Positions 4,775-5,322 of a stretch of 5,322 bases of DNA are shown here, piece after piece. Location: NCBI GenBank assembly GCA_028701415.1, contig JAQVQU010000007.1, positions 20,312-25,633 of the forward strand, in the 5' to 3' direction. Made by a program: the position numbers and the translations under genes. The notes below the pieces were generated by a model. The model searched no databases. It was not told the origin of the DNA and saw only the letters and a program-made list of their open reading frames with translations. Within the stretch, counting starts at the first letter, position 1, and every line of letters starts with the position of its first letter. Origin of the DNA: Clostridia bacterium (GTDB lineage Bacteria; Bacillota; Clostridia; Christensenellales; DTU072).

Positions 4775-5322
4775 TCACTTCCCCTCTAAATCATCAGCAG
4801 GAGGATCATATTTGTCGTTATTTGATTCGTTATTATCTTCGGTAGATAAAACAGATGAGTTAATAAGCACAGCTGTTTGGATTCTTTTATGGTTGATTTT
4901 ACCTCTAAGAAGTATACCAATTGAACCTGTAAGTATTACAATGATACCCGAAATTTTCATCCATGAAAAGGTCTCTCCAAAAGCGAATAATCCGATAATT
5001 GAACTCACTATTGGAATAAAGAGTAAAAAAAGTTTAACTTTCCAAACCTCATAAACTCTCAGATTTCGGTAATAGAAGACATAAATTAACCCTTGAGCTA
5101 GGCCTCCTAAGAGAATTAATAGGTAGAACCAGTAAGGGGCATTGATATTAGGAATGGTATTAATATCCCCGCTAATTAGTGCAGTAAAAAGGAAGAGAAG
5201 CATTACTACAAAATTGTTGTAGTATCCAATTATATCCTGGTTAATTTTAAATTTCTTTTGAGTAAATTTAATTACGAAGGCATTGGTTGTTACTGCCATT
5301 GCACTGAGAATGAAGAAGAGGT
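4775..5322 (-). CDS. EamA/DMT-family transporter, C-terminal part (5' end outside window)
   Basis: The open frame continues without a stop to the right edge, so the ATG at 5299 is internal: seven more codons (LFFILSA) precede it in frame. About 181 residues are visible, matching the second EamA repeat of a drug/metabolite transporter with about five hydrophobic helices, including WFYLLILLGGLAQGLIYVFY, LFLLFIPIVSSIIGLFAF and ISGIIVILTGSIGILL. The conserved GETFSW lies between the last two. A hydrophilic tail of roughly 40 residues rich in Asn, Asp and Glu follows. Full members have about 10 helices and 280-300 residues, so roughly the first half is missing here by truncation of the window. It lies just upstream of the GH31 gene on the same strand, 68 bp between stop and start, and is probably co-transcribed. 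DMT proteins carry diverse metabolites in or out; the cargo cannot be inferred. Confidence 0.85.
   Translation of the reverse strand, partial: LFFILSAMAVTTNAFVIKFTQKKFKINQDIIGYYNNFVVMLLFLFTALISGDINTIPNINAPYWFYLLILLGGLAQGLIYVFYYRNLRVYEVWKVKLFLLFIPIVSSIIGLFAFGETFSWMKISGIIVILTGSIGILLRGKINHKRIQTAVLINSSVLSTEDNNESNNDKYDPPADDLEGK

Larger units (their letters stand above)
4686..4798 (-). repeat. Tandem duplication of the GH31 translation-initiation region, period 65-66 bp
   Basis: 4691-4726 and 4757-4792 match at 34 of 36 positions, and the match continues through TTGAT (4686-4690 and 4751-4755) with one extra base in the distal copy. The unit contains, on the - strand, the SD, the ATG and the first codons (MKLVK, MRLVK in the distal copy). 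In the distal copy the same bases also encode the last residues and TGA stop of the DMT protein (DDLEGK). In the proximal copy that frame would read DLEEK then TGA, so the ancestral junction probably had the two genes only 4 nt apart; the duplication moved them to 68 bp. Confidence 0.85.

Noticed and set aside
1..5322. CRISPR arrays, tRNA or rRNA genes, insertion sequences, toxin-antitoxin genes
   Set aside because: No regularly spaced repeats beyond the two-copy duplications, no cloverleaf or rRNA sequence, and no transposase-like or toxin-like frames were seen.

Overview
The window is AT-rich, with purine-rich Shine-Dalgarno (SD) sequences (GGGAG, GGGGG, GAGGAG) and Firmicutes-like proteins. 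This suggests a low-GC Gram-positive, most likely a member of the Clostridia; that is an inference from composition and protein style, not an identification. Four protein genes are visible and they read as a small glycoside-uptake locus.

Left half, + strand: a leader (1-194) with two tandem hairpins that share a G-rich loop; an IclR-family regulator (195-950); a 266-bp gap (951-1216) with a second, unrelated pair of tandem hairpins; then a GPH-family (MelB/YihO/YicJ-like) sugar:cation symporter (1217-2722). Right half, - strand: the C-terminal half of an EamA/DMT-family membrane transporter that enters from the right edge (4775-5322), followed by a cytoplasmic GH31 glycosidase of the YihQ type (2727-4706). 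The symporter and glycosidase genes converge with only 4 bp between their stop codons.

The simplest reading is that the symporter imports an alpha-glycoside, the GH31 enzyme hydrolyses it in the cytoplasm, and the IclR protein senses a ligand and controls the locus. The DMT transporter's cargo is unknown. The enzyme belongs to the clade that includes E. coli sulfoquinovosidase YihQ, but two of three sulfonate-contacting residues are changed (Arg to Gln, Tyr to Phe), so the substrate may be a non-sulfonated relative.

The least ordinary content is non-coding. (1) Two hairpins at 52-149 have different stems and an identical 14-nt loop core. (2) Two hairpins at 987-1089 lie in a diverged 67-bp tandem duplication whose stem differences all keep pairing. 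(3) Their loops resemble the SD sequences of the symporter and glycosidase genes respectively. (4) A third tandem duplication, period 65-66 bp, has copied the glycosidase's SD and start codon into the end of the upstream transporter gene, leaving a 10-codon vestigial reading frame.
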